This document shows positions 16,509 to 24,823 of a stretch of 64,000 bases of DNA, in pieces (the first letter of the stretch is position 1; each line of letters opens with the position of its first letter). The stretch is from contig JAJCYI010000127.1 of NCBI GenBank assembly GCA_029263015.1, positions 16,513 to 80,512 on the forward strand, written 5' to 3'. The notes below the pieces were generated by a model. That model was not told where the DNA came from. It saw nothing but the letters and a program-made list of their open reading frames with translations, and ran no database searches. The DNA is from Saprospiraceae bacterium (GTDB lineage Bacteria > Bacteroidota > Bacteroidia > Chitinophagales > Saprospiraceae). The translations under genes were made by a program, and so were the position numbers.

Positions 16509-17768
16509 TCACATCAAAAAAGCTATGGCAAACGCTGCTACTGTTGCAATCATCCCATACATAAATACGGTGTAACAGTAACTCAGGAAACGATATTTTT
16601 TTGCCAAGACAACACCAAGGAAATATAAATCTTTAGTCATGGAGCTATATAGGAAATCCTGGTCTTTTATCATTTCTGTCATGCCCCAATGGTAGTCCTT
16701 TAAAGGCATTTTATAAAAATTGCCAAAGAACAACAGGTTGGCAATGCGTTTTTCAATGTCTTCCCGGGTAAACTTCCCTTCCGTTATTTTAGGTTTTGTG
16801 GAAATGGTCGCCAGCACTATGGCAGAGATGCAGGACAACAACAAAATGATGGTTGGAATAACGAGTCCTTTTGAATCCTCCAGCAAAGGCAGCAATTGTG
16901 GCAATGATATCGAGATGACAATGGCATTAATACTCAACATGATATTGGCCTTGTTGTCGGCGATGGAACTGAGATTGATATGTGTTCGGTAGGTGGTGCG
17001 GTACATTGTTTCCACGCCACGACCCAGGTCAAAGGTTTTCAGGTCTATTTCTGAGGAAGACATGCCGGGCTGGATTTTCCTCTTTTTCTTTTTCTTCGGC
17101 CTCTTATAGATTTTGTTTTTGTCTAACCTTGCCAGTTCGTCCACCGATTCAACTTTGGTCGGGTTCAAGCGTTGGTGCTGCTTTTGCAATTGTTTGATGT
17201 GTTTAAGTTTTCTCTTTAAATAAAGTTCTTGCGCTGCTTTCGTAAAATAATTGTGGTTGCCCATGAAGTCTATCTCGAACTGAATCCACTCCTGTTCTGA
17301 CATTAAAATGCTTCTCGTCATGAGCAATTCCTGTCGCAACCTTCCACAGCGATCCCAATATATTTCTTTCCCCAAATGGCTCAAGTCTGCATCGCACATG
17401 ATTTCTTCGAGCAGATCTTTTGGTTTGAAAGGCAACTTCGTGGCCATGATGCAACGGGTAATCACGTCTAAGTCCTGCTCTGGCAAATTGTGTTTTGAAA
17501 AAAAATCAACTGCAAAAGTGCAGCTCCGTTCCTCATGCTCTTCTGCCCCTTCAACATAGCCACAATCGTGAAACCAGGCAGCCAATTGCAATAACTCTAA
17601 TTCCCGATCGCTCAGCCTGCAGGCCTTCCCAATTACCTGCACTGCTCCCACCACATTCTTTATGTGTTGGATGTCGTGAAACACATATTCAGCACCGATG
17701 TTTTTTTGGTAAAAATCGATTACATGCGTCTTGGCAATAGCAATTATGTCTTGATCAGGTTGTGCCAT
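16509..17768 (-). CDS. HD-domain phosphohydrolase fused to a PycTM (Pycsar effector-type) membrane domain
   Basis: The 419-residue protein starts with an HD domain: H31/H35 in FHDIQHIKNV, His67-Asp68 in AAWFHDCGY, and a later CDADLSHLG aspartate. A very basic linker (KRPKKKKKRK, about 221-230) follows. The C-terminal domain from about 251 contains SSIADNKANIMLSINAIVIS and two hydrophobic segments (about 278-296 and 301-321), then a third near 395-418. This matches the PycTM/DUF5706 domain described in effectors of Pycsar anti-phage systems, where it senses cyclic nucleotides at the membrane. No pyrimidine cyclase gene lies nearby. The HD half suggests nucleotide hydrolysis. Whether it serves in defence or as a housekeeping nucleotide-signalling protein is open. 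Confidence 0.82.
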   Translation of the reverse strand: MAQPDQDIIAIAKTHVIDFYQKNIGAEYVFHDIQHIKNVVGAVQVIGKACRLSDRELELLQLAAWFHDCGYVEGAEEHEERSCTFAVDFFSKHNLPEQDLDVITRCIMATKLPFKPKDLLEEIMCDADLSHLGKEIYWDRCGRLRQELLMTRSILMSEQEWIQFEIDFMGNHNYFTKAAQELYLKRKLKHIKQLQKQHQRLNPTKVESVDELARLDKNKIYKRPKKKKKRKIQPGMSSSEIDLKTFDLGRGVETMYRTTYRTHINLSSIADNKANIMLSINAIVISISLPQLLPLLEDSKGLVIPTIILLLSCISAIVLATISTKPKITEGKFTREDIEKRIANLLFFGNFYKMPLKDYHWGMTEMIKDQDFLYSSMTKDLYFLGVVLAKKYRFLSYCYTVFMYGMIATVAAFAIAFLM

Positions 17769-17858
17769 TTTTTACATTGAGGGTGCTGCGGCGAAGTTAT
17801 TAAAAATTAGACGGAAAGTGGTTTATCAATATGGCCGGAGACCGTGGCGTCATTCACT

Positions 17859-18023
17859 CAGTGAAGAGGTTTAAATAAGTTATTCCAAGATACGCCGCTA
17901 TTTTTTCTTTTAAATGGACTTTAAAAATCAAGCATAACCCAAGTTATGGTTGACTTTTTTAAGTTCTTTTAAAAGGAACAAAGAGCAAGAAGATTGGAGT
18001 AAATTATTTAAACCTCTTCACTC
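17859..18023. repeat. Inverted-repeat element, family 2 (copy A)
   Basis: A perfect 19-bp inverted repeat (agtgaagaggtttaaataa at 17860-17878; complement at 18004-18022) bounds about 163 bp of A/T-rich DNA. Anchors gttattcc, gctattttt and aatcaagcat occur in the same order in the element at 33780-33947, so the two look like diverged copies of one family. The right arm overlaps the last codon and stop of the VanX-like gene. Confidence 0.6.
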
Positions 18024-18725
18024 ACATCGCCAAAGCCAATCATCAATTTCAAAAGTCTTGGGTTTGTAAGAATAATGCCACCACTCGGTGGAAGTAGATC
18101 GGAATCCAAACTCTTCCATTGTTTTTACCAATAAAACCCGGTTGTCGGTCACTACATCTGAATGCCCGCCATAGCTGTGGTAAGCCTCTTTCCCGAAATA
18201 ATCAAAATCAGTGCCCATGTCCAATTCATTGCCCAGGCTGTCCACTATCGTCAAGTCAACAGCCATCCCACGGTTGTGCATCGAGCCTTTACGGGGATCG
18301 GCAACATAGCGGGGGTCAGGCACCTTGTTCCAAAGTTTCCATTGAATGGGTCTGGGTCGGTAGCAGTCGTACATTTTCAACCCCAATCCTTTTTTTTGCA
18401 AAAAGCGATGGGCCTCCACCACTGCTGCAGCCACAACTGGTCGGAGGAAACAACGCCCACATTCATACATTTTTTCTTCCACAAAATTGTTGTCGGTTGC
18501 ATATCGGAGGTCGAGCCGAATGTTGGGAGCGAGGTGGGTAATTTCTTGCCATTGGGTGGTATCGTAATCTATTGCAATGGCTTCGGGTTCAGCCATTGCT
18601 GTGTCTGGTTGAACATCAATAGTTTCCTTTATTTCCGTTTTTGGACTTTCTGTTATTTTGGGAGATGATTTCTTACTGGTACACTGAAAGAGCAGTAAAC
18701 AGGTGAGCAGGAATAGTAGTCGCAT
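18018..18725 (-). CDS. D-alanyl-D-alanine dipeptidase-like lipoprotein (peptidase M15D, VanX-like)
   Basis: The 235-residue protein has a lipoprotein signal (LLFLLTCLLLFQC, lipobox Cys15) and the M15D zinc-peptidase core: YDCYRPRPIQ, the SMHNRGMAVDLT motif with zinc ligands His and Asp, and EWWHYSY with the catalytic Glu and last zinc His. Family members cleave D-Ala-D-Ala dipeptide. Without a van gene cluster around it, recycling of peptidoglycan fragments at the periplasmic side is more likely than vancomycin resistance. The gene's stop codon lies within an inverted-repeat arm. Confidence 0.9.
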   Translation of the reverse strand: MRLLFLLTCLLLFQCTSKKSSPKITESPKTEIKETIDVQPDTAMAEPEAIAIDYDTTQWQEITHLAPNIRLDLRYATDNNFVEEKMYECGRCFLRPVVAAAVVEAHRFLQKKGLGLKMYDCYRPRPIQWKLWNKVPDPRYVADPRKGSMHNRGMAVDLTIVDSLGNELDMGTDFDYFGKEAYHSYGGHSDVVTDNRVLLVKTMEEFGFRSTSTEWWHYSYKPKTFEIDDWLWRCE

Positions 18726-18868
18726 GGTTGGTTTTACGTTTATATTTTAGACAAAGATGGTGGATTTGGGCCTATTAAATTTTACAGACGTCTCACCGTT
18801 TTGTTTCTTCACCGTGTCAATTTTTATTTAGGGAGTAGGCAACAAATAACTTCGCAAAATTGGGTAGC

Positions 18869-19504
18869 TTATTTATTGCCTACTCCCTTCTCAAAATAGG
18901 ATTTATACCAATCAATTTCATGGTGGTCTTTAGCGGATTCATTCACCACATGTTTTTCATCCAATTTTGAATATAAAATTTCCAAAGATGCAAAATCCCG
19001 TTGGCTGATGACTTTGAACCCATTCCTCATCAACTGTGCGGCACAGACGCCCGCCCCGATTTGATATACCGGGTTTTCTGCAAACCGATTTCCATCATAG
19101 ATCACCTGACTGCCACATGCAGCACTTATGTCCATCATCACGGCCAGTTCTATGTCTTCCCTTCTTGCGATTGTCAGCATTTTTTCTGAGGCTTTGACAA
19201 TCCCCTCCGTCCAATCTTCTCCTGATTCTGATAATAATTTGGCGTCCCCTTCCAGCACATCCAAACCTGTTCCCCCATGAATATCGCACATTTCACGAGG
19301 AGTGCCAAAGGAATGTTCTTCTGGACAAAAAGTAGTGAGTTTTGCAGTTTTATATCCTGTCAGTTTTAATGCACTTGGATATTTGCCATTGGCAGACCCG
19401 TCATAGCCACACATGATCCCGACAAGGCAAGCACTCAATAATATTCGGAGTGGATCTTCTTCGGTAGGTTTCCTTAAATTTTGAAGATATTTTTGGTCAG
19501 TCAT
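18869..19504 (-). CDS. DUF523/TudS-like protein, probable [4Fe-4S] enzyme
   Basis: This 211-residue protein fits the DUF523 family, which includes the thiouracil desulfidase TudS. Three cysteines fall at positions expected for cluster ligands: Cys26 in SACLVG, Cys60 in TFCPEE and Cys130 in SAACGSQ, with spacings close to those known for TudS. No signal peptide is present, so it should be cytoplasmic. A desulfidase or related thio-nucleobase role is inferred from the family only. Its promoter is not obvious, and a strong hairpin sits just upstream. Confidence 0.8.
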   Translation of the reverse strand: MTDQKYLQNLRKPTEEDPLRILLSACLVGIMCGYDGSANGKYPSALKLTGYKTAKLTTFCPEEHSFGTPREMCDIHGGTGLDVLEGDAKLLSESGEDWTEGIVKASEKMLTIARREDIELAVMMDISAACGSQVIYDGNRFAENPVYQIGAGVCAAQLMRNGFKVISQRDFASLEILYSKLDEKHVVNESAKDHHEIDWYKSYFEKGVGNK

Positions 19505-19518
19505 TCTGGTTTTTTAAA

Positions 19519-19548
19519 GTGTCGGACGCCTTCGGAGGCGTCCGACAC
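19519..19548. terminator. GC-rich palindrome, probable termination or REP-like hairpin
   Basis: A perfect 13-bp stem (gtgtcggacgcct and its complement) closes on a tcgg tetraloop. It lies 9 nt past the stop of the beta-helix gene (19558) and 15 nt before the TudS-like start. There is no T-run on either strand, so it may be a mobile palindrome used as a transcript end rather than a classical terminator. Confidence 0.6.
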
Positions 19549-19557
19549 CTGAGGACA

Positions 19558-21978
19558 TCACAAACGGATCAACCGCTCTGCCACGACCTGTTCCCCATTG
19601 GAAATAACCACCTGGTAAATACCTGTTCCGATGTTTTCGATTGGTAATTCAAAGCGGGATTCGCTCCCCGTTTTATTTACTTTCATTTCCAGTACCAATT
19701 GGCCTGACAAATTTGTCACCCGTACCTGCAATTCGCCTGTCCAATCATTGCGGAGCGAGGCCAGTGTAGTTGCGGCTTTTGCAGGGTTTGGTGAAATGGT
19801 CAACATGCCGTTATTTTCAATCAACGTTTCATTGACTCCTGTAATCTCCTGGTTTTCATATGCCCCAATATCTGGCAAGTTGATGCGCGGGTTGCCGAGT
19901 ATGTCAAATTCAGGTGCACCAGCAGCGACTCCTCCATCAATACCAAGACTTGATGCTGTCAGGGCATAATTGAAATCATCGGGGTCTTCAAAGTCTGGTT
20001 CTTCGATATTGAAATCGGTTGGTTCGATCAGCATATCCTGCATCGTTTCATCATCGGAGATATTGCCACCATTGGAGACCAGCACAGGGGTTCCGCCTTC
20101 CACCGCATAATTGATCTCACCGTCCTGCCTGAAGATACTGTTTTGCACAGTCGTGGTGAGGGTAGCTGCATCCTCGCCCGTCCATTGGGCAATGCCCGAA
20201 GCCAAACTGCCGATATTATCAGCAATAGTCGTGTTCATTATATTGACATTTACATCGTTCCCGTCAGAAGCGTTGAGAGAAAGTGCGCCTCCTGTTCCGG
20301 AGCCATTGGCAAAATTCACGAAAAAGACCGAGCTGACAATAGATACATCGGCATTGACCATACTGATAGCCCCTCCTTGATTGGCAGAGGAATTGAAGGC
20401 AAAAAGACTATTTGTGACAGAGAGCGAACCTGGCCCAGGGCCATTTTCTACAGTACTAATTGCGCCACCAAAACCCTCTGCTTCATTTTGCCAAAATTCA
20501 CAATTGTCCACTATAATACCATTGCTGCTATCGGTAGTCCCCGTAAAAATTGCACCGCCGCTCCCCGTACAACTATTGTTGAAAAAACCTGAATTGCGCA
20601 CCGTGAGCGAAGTCAAGTCATTTTGCAATGAAAGCACCCCGCCCGATGCACCTGTAGAACTGTTTTCGATAAAAGTGCAGTCCTCGAAAATAGCCACAGC
20701 CTGAAATCCTATATTGCAAGCACCTCCAAGGTTAGGGGTTGAATTGCCTTCGTATTCGCAATTCGTAATTGTATAGGTGCCTTCTCCATAACAAGTGTGA
20801 GCGCCGCCCCATCCACCAGTCGATCCATCCTTAAAAGTGCAGTCAATGTAAACCACCTCATCGCCATCGGTATCGTTCCTGATGTGGCCACCAGAGCCAA
20901 CAGAATTATTGTCTTTGAATGTGCAACCATCGAGGGTATAGCTGCCATTGTTGTTGCGCATGGCGCCGCCGGCATTATCTGTATTCGAGTTGTCCATAAA
21001 GGTGCAATTGGTCAACACAAAATTTTCAGCACCTTCGGTGTTCATCAAGTCTTCCCCATTGTAAAATAAAGCTCCCGCGTTTAAAGCCTGATTGTTTTTA
21101 AAAACAGTATTGGAAATGGTCACATTGGTGCTGGCGAAGTTCCACAAAGCACCACCAGGGCCGGTTGTATTAATATTGAATTCAAAGGTGCAGTCGTCTA
21201 TCGCCACGTCATCCGAACTACTCACAAAAAAAGCACCCCTCACCGTCTGGTTATTGGTAAATGAACACCCCGACATATTAAACCCACTTGCCCCCAGAAC
21301 AAAGACACCTGCACTTTGTGCCGAGGTGGAATTACGGGTAAATGTACTGTTGGCAACCTCAGAACCGCTCGCAGCATTGGGAATAAATATACATGCCCCT
21401 GATCTGCTGAAGTTGCCAGAGAAGTTGCATTGGCTGACCGAGACTGGACTCTCCGCGTAAATGCCGCCGCCATGCCAAAAATAGTCATCCATCGTATTAT
21501 CATCACTGGTATGTCCTCCTTTGATGGAAAAACCATCAACGATAACATCCATAAGGCCAGCCCCTACTGCAATCACATGCACCGTATTGTCACCTTTGTT
21601 TGTCGTGAATTCATCAATGATATCATCATCATTCAGGTCACCCGAAAGAATGGTGACATTCGTAGCAGGATCACGTTGAGAAAGAATGGTTTCTGTTCCA
21701 TTGAACCCACCATACATGGCAATATTGGAATTGATAGCAAAAACCGAGAGGTTGTCAGGAGTGATGCCACCGGGGTTATAAGTCCCCGCTGCAATCCAGA
21801 TTTCACCAGAAGCAGCATTGGCCAGGGCTTTTTCAACAGACTCGTATGCGTTGGCCCAGGAAGTGCCGTCACTATTGCCCGATGCATCGGACTTGACATA
21901 CACTTGGGCATTCATGCTAAATGCAAGCATCCCAAAAGCCAATAAGAATGAAAGACGGTTGGAGTAAATTTTTTCCAT
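19558..21978 (-). CDS. T9SS-secreted right-handed beta-helix protein
   Basis: The 806-residue protein has a signal peptide ending SMNAQ (residue 24). It continues YVKSDASGNSDGTSWANAY, the usual opening of pectin-lyase-like parallel beta-helix proteins of this phylum. Many helical rungs follow, with recurring phrases like NCTFxDNS, GGAIxxxN and VSNSLFAFN. The last 80 residues hold a Por-secretion tail: TISPNPAKAATTL, then LSGQLVLEMKV, GIYQVVISNGEQVVAERLIRL-type strands. It should be exported by the type IX system and released or anchored at the surface. No catalytic residues can be named, so adhesion or glycan binding is as likely as lyase activity. Confidence 0.9.
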   Translation of the reverse strand: MEKIYSNRLSFLLAFGMLAFSMNAQVYVKSDASGNSDGTSWANAYESVEKALANAASGEIWIAAGTYNPGGITPDNLSVFAINSNIAMYGGFNGTETILSQRDPATNVTILSGDLNDDDIIDEFTTNKGDNTVHVIAVGAGLMDVIVDGFSIKGGHTSDDNTMDDYFWHGGGIYAESPVSVSQCNFSGNFSRSGACIFIPNAASGSEVANSTFTRNSTSAQSAGVFVLGASGFNMSGCSFTNNQTVRGAFFVSSSDDVAIDDCTFEFNINTTGPGGALWNFASTNVTISNTVFKNNQALNAGALFYNGEDLMNTEGAENFVLTNCTFMDNSNTDNAGGAMRNNNGSYTLDGCTFKDNNSVGSGGHIRNDTDGDEVVYIDCTFKDGSTGGWGGAHTCYGEGTYTITNCEYEGNSTPNLGGACNIGFQAVAIFEDCTFIENSSTGASGGVLSLQNDLTSLTVRNSGFFNNSCTGSGGAIFTGTTDSSNGIIVDNCEFWQNEAEGFGGAISTVENGPGPGSLSVTNSLFAFNSSANQGGAISMVNADVSIVSSVFFVNFANGSGTGGALSLNASDGNDVNVNIMNTTIADNIGSLASGIAQWTGEDAATLTTTVQNSIFRQDGEINYAVEGGTPVLVSNGGNISDDETMQDMLIEPTDFNIEEPDFEDPDDFNYALTASSLGIDGGVAAGAPEFDILGNPRINLPDIGAYENQEITGVNETLIENNGMLTISPNPAKAATTLASLRNDWTGELQVRVTNLSGQLVLEMKVNKTGSESRFELPIENIGTGIYQVVISNGEQVVAERLIRL

Positions 21979-22149
21979 GATTTTTGTTTTTTATGAGAAA
22001 AGAAAAATTATGGAAACAAGGTAAGGAAAAAAAATTATCTGATTGTCAAGCGCCAAGCAGTTCTTCGGGAATAAGAGAAACTGGCAGTGTTTAAGAAGGC
22101 TTTGGATTGGAATTGAAAAATATTATTCTGAACCTTATGAAGTATTTTT

Positions 22150-23238
22150 CTACACTTGCTCCGGCCCTTCTCCGACCCAATCTTGAATATATTTTCCATC
22201 CTCACAAAGCGGCACCAGTTCATCTACAACAAAAGGCTGCACCAGATGCACCACATCTTCAGGGTACAGTACATGGAGGTTCGGGCCAGCGTCGAGGGTG
22301 AAAAAGACTGGGTGCTTCGTATCCGCCCGATATTCTTTCAGCCTTTCGATCATTGTCAGTGTAGATGGTTTCAACAAAATATAAGAAGGATTGCTGCTCA
22401 TCATCAGGCCATGCAGGGTGAGGGCTTCGTTTTCGGTTATTTTACCAAACTCCTCCAAATCGCCACGGCGCATGGCATCGAGCAAACGGAGAAGTTTCCG
22501 TTTGGCGTCGGTATAGCGGGCATCGGCAAACGGATTGCCCTCCATCAGGCTGTGCCCCGCCCTGCTGCTGACAGGTTTTTCGGCAGAACTGGCTATTAAA
22601 ATATCATCGTGAAAAGTTTTGAAAATTTCGTGGATGTGGTCTTCCATCGCTATAGCATAAAGGTCGGAAGCACCTTCCACCTCGCCTGTTTGCCCCCACA
22701 AAGCAGCGGTCGGAAAAATGGAGCGACAGGCACTCCCCGATCCCAAACGGGCCACATAAGATGCCTTTTTATCAAAAGCATCATCCTCGGACAGCGTACC
22801 AAAAAGTTCTTCTTCGAGCGAGCAAAGGCACAGGGCCAGCGCACTCATTGCGGAAGCGGAAGAGGCAATCCCCGCTGAGTGCGGAAAGGAATTTCCCGTG
22901 CGGACGGTCAAGTCCAATTGTCGCAAAAAAGGAAATATTTCAGAGACACTTTCCAAATGTTTCAACACCTTCGCCCGGAACGCCTCGTTCTCTTCTTGGT
23001 GAAAAAAGAATTCCAACGAAATGTTCTTGTCACCACTTTCTTTTGGGCGGTATTCCAACATGGTATCGGTAAAGGAAGAATTCAGTGTCAGGCTCACGGA
23101 GGGGTTGCGGGGCAATTGCACACCATGTTTCCCCCAATATTTTAGGATGGCAATGTTGGAGGGGCTGCGCCAGGTGATACTATCGGGTTCGACATCCTGC
23201 GAGGTAATGACGAGGTTTGGGTTTTTGTAATCAAGCAT
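22150..23238 (-). CDS. mvaD: Diphosphomevalonate decarboxylase
   Basis: The 362-residue GHMP-superfamily enzyme turns mevalonate diphosphate into isopentenyl diphosphate, so the organism has the mevalonate pathway. Family features are WRSPSNIAILKYWGKH near the N-terminus, NPSVSLTL, and the ATP-binding loop HSAGIASSASAMSALALCL. The C-terminal part has FFTLDAGPNLHVLYP with the conserved aspartate. ATG 23238 (MLDYKNPN) is chosen. The longer frame to 23295 runs through the promoter motif at 23263-23270 and into an inverted repeat. The rest of the pathway is not in this window; uppS and a polyprenyl synthase consume its product. Confidence 0.93.
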   Translation of the reverse strand: MLDYKNPNLVITSQDVEPDSITWRSPSNIAILKYWGKHGVQLPRNPSVSLTLNSSFTDTMLEYRPKESGDKNISLEFFFHQEENEAFRAKVLKHLESVSEIFPFLRQLDLTVRTGNSFPHSAGIASSASAMSALALCLCSLEEELFGTLSEDDAFDKKASYVARLGSGSACRSIFPTAALWGQTGEVEGASDLYAIAMEDHIHEIFKTFHDDILIASSAEKPVSSRAGHSLMEGNPFADARYTDAKRKLLRLLDAMRRGDLEEFGKITENEALTLHGLMMSSNPSYILLKPSTLTMIERLKEYRADTKHPVFFTLDAGPNLHVLYPEDVVHLVQPFVVDELVPLCEDGKYIQDWVGEGPEQV

Positions 23239-23262
23239 GTTATGTGGTTGAGTTTTGAGCGC

Positions 23263-23270
23263 CAAAGGTA
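23263..23270 (-). promoter_or_regulatory. Bacteroidota -7 promoter element (TACCTTTG) of mvaD
   Basis: Read on the minus strand the site is TACCTTTG, an exact TAnnTTTG match, 24 nt upstream of the mvaD ATG. The -33 element is not clear. Confidence 0.5.
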
Positions 23271-23283
23271 AGTAACGATGCAA

Positions 23284-23412
23284 ACTACTGGACATTAGAT
23301 ATTTAGACGATAGACATTAGACGGTGTTAGGTATATAAATACCTGATTTTTAGAAATTTATATGTTCAAAATAGTCTAACATCTAATTGTCTATCGTCTA
23401 ATGTCCAGTAGT
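23284..23412. repeat. Inverted word repeat with 15-bp perfect ends
   Basis: The ends are a perfect 15-bp inverted repeat (actactggacattag at 23284-23298, complement at 23398-23412). Inside, words like gatagacattagac are mirrored by gtctaacatctaattgtc. The element lies between the efflux operon's TolC-like gene and the mvaD promoter and shares words with 7245-7340. Confidence 0.7.
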
Positions 23413-23436
23413 CCGGTGACGATCAAAGAACAACTT

Positions 23437-24750
23437 CTATAACCCATTCCCCAACGCTACATACATCCGATACTGCGCTTGATTATAAGCCGTCACTGCC
23501 TGTAAATAATCCAATTGTGCCTGCATGTACATTTCCTGCGCCTGCAAAATTTCAAAAGGACGGGCGGTACCAAGTTGCTGCCGTTGAACACTTTGCTGGT
23601 AAGCCTCCCCAGCCAATTCACTGCCCTCTTGGGCAATGGTCATTTGCTCGGAAGTTGCTTCCATCACCCATTTGGCAGCAGCCAGTTCTTCATTGATCTG
23701 GTTCTTGAACTGCTCTGCCTCGAACTGTTGGATATGAAGTTGGGTGTCGATTTTTTTATAAGGCCCTTTATGCTCGGACAGGACCAATTCGAGGGGTACT
23801 CGCCACAGCACAGCGGCGTTGATTTCTGCAGTTGGGCGTTGCGGTGAGAAGATGTCGCCAAAGGAAGCGCCAAACACGCCGAGACTCAGTTCAGGCAGTG
23901 CCATGCTTTTCCTCAAACCTTCTTTTTCCGTTTCCAATGCCTGTCTCGATAGCGCCATGTATTTCATTTCGGGCCGCTGGGAATATGCATCTGACAAGTC
24001 AGTAAAGACTTCATTTTCCGAGACTAATGTTAACGGAGCAACAACCGTTTCAGTGCTCACCAATCGAGTAGTTGGCGGCAGGTTCAACAAACCGATAAGG
24101 CGGGCCATTTTTTCTGCCACTTCCTTTTTGGCGTTCAGGCGCTCCACTTGCAGGTGTTTGATATTGCTTTTGGCCAGCAACCAGTCGGATTGAAATCCGA
24201 TGCCTGCTTGCACTTGTATCTCCAATTGCTGGGCAATTGTGTCGGCCTGATCGATGAGTAGGCCGTAAGTTCCGATCTGCAATTGTGCTCCAAGAAAGTC
24301 ATAATAGGCTTCGATGATTTCGAGCAGCACCTCGTTCTTGGTAGCCTCCTGCTGAAATTGGATGGCTTTCGCACGGATGTCCGCCACCTTTGCACCGTAA
24401 ATGCCTTCGCCTAATTTCCAATACCCACTTGCGCCAAGGCCCGCCCATATATTTTGGCGGTCAACGCCTGTAAAAATACGCCCGTCACTGTTCATGGCCG
24501 CACCCCAGCGTTGGTGCGCTGTGACACCTGCGTACAGCTCGGGCAACCACCAACTATTGGCTTCGGTCAGTTCGGCGAGAGCGAGTTCTTTTTGTAACTC
24601 GTATTTTTTAATGGTAAGGTTGTTCGCTCCACCCATTTCGAGGACGGTTTTCAGGTCAATAGGGAGGGGTTGTAGTTGGGCATTGGTTTTGGAAATAAAA
24701 ATGAAAAATGAAATAAAAATGAAAACAGCCCACTTATAATATGAAGCCAT
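23437..24750 (-). CDS. TolC-family outer-membrane efflux protein
   Basis: This 437-residue protein has a signal peptide (KWAVFIFISFFIFISKTNAQ) and two long alpha-helical repeats separated in the middle, the pattern of OEP/TolC channel subunits. The phrase QLDYLQAVTAYNQAQYRMYVALG near the C-terminus is typical. It should form the trimeric outer-membrane duct for the RND pump at 26759-29860. ATG 24750 is preferred because the longer frame to 24834 overlaps the adaptor gene and puts an unlikely stretch before the signal peptide. Confidence 0.9.
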   Translation of the reverse strand: MASYYKWAVFIFISFFIFISKTNAQLQPLPIDLKTVLEMGGANNLTIKKYELQKELALAELTEANSWWLPELYAGVTAHQRWGAAMNSDGRIFTGVDRQNIWAGLGASGYWKLGEGIYGAKVADIRAKAIQFQQEATKNEVLLEIIEAYYDFLGAQLQIGTYGLLIDQADTIAQQLEIQVQAGIGFQSDWLLAKSNIKHLQVERLNAKKEVAEKMARLIGLLNLPPTTRLVSTETVVAPLTLVSENEVFTDLSDAYSQRPEMKYMALSRQALETEKEGLRKSMALPELSLGVFGASFGDIFSPQRPTAEINAAVLWRVPLELVLSEHKGPYKKIDTQLHIQQFEAEQFKNQINEELAAAKWVMEATSEQMTIAQEGSELAGEAYQQSVQRQQLGTARPFEILQAQEMYMQAQLDYLQAVTAYNQAQYRMYVALGNGL

Positions 24751-24823
24751 GTCAAAATTTAAATATTTGATACAAATAGGAAATGAATAATCACGGGTTG
24801 CTTTTTGTATTTTTATTTTCATT

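Noticed and set aside
16509..18725. A complete Pycsar defence operon around the PycTM protein
   Set aside because: No pyrimidine cyclase or other defence gene is adjacent; neighbours are tgt and a dipeptidase, so only the domain itself is reported.
18018..18725. Vancomycin resistance via VanX
   Set aside because: No VanH, VanA-type ligase or VanRS genes are near; a lipoprotein dipeptidase in a Gram-negative fits peptidoglycan recycling.
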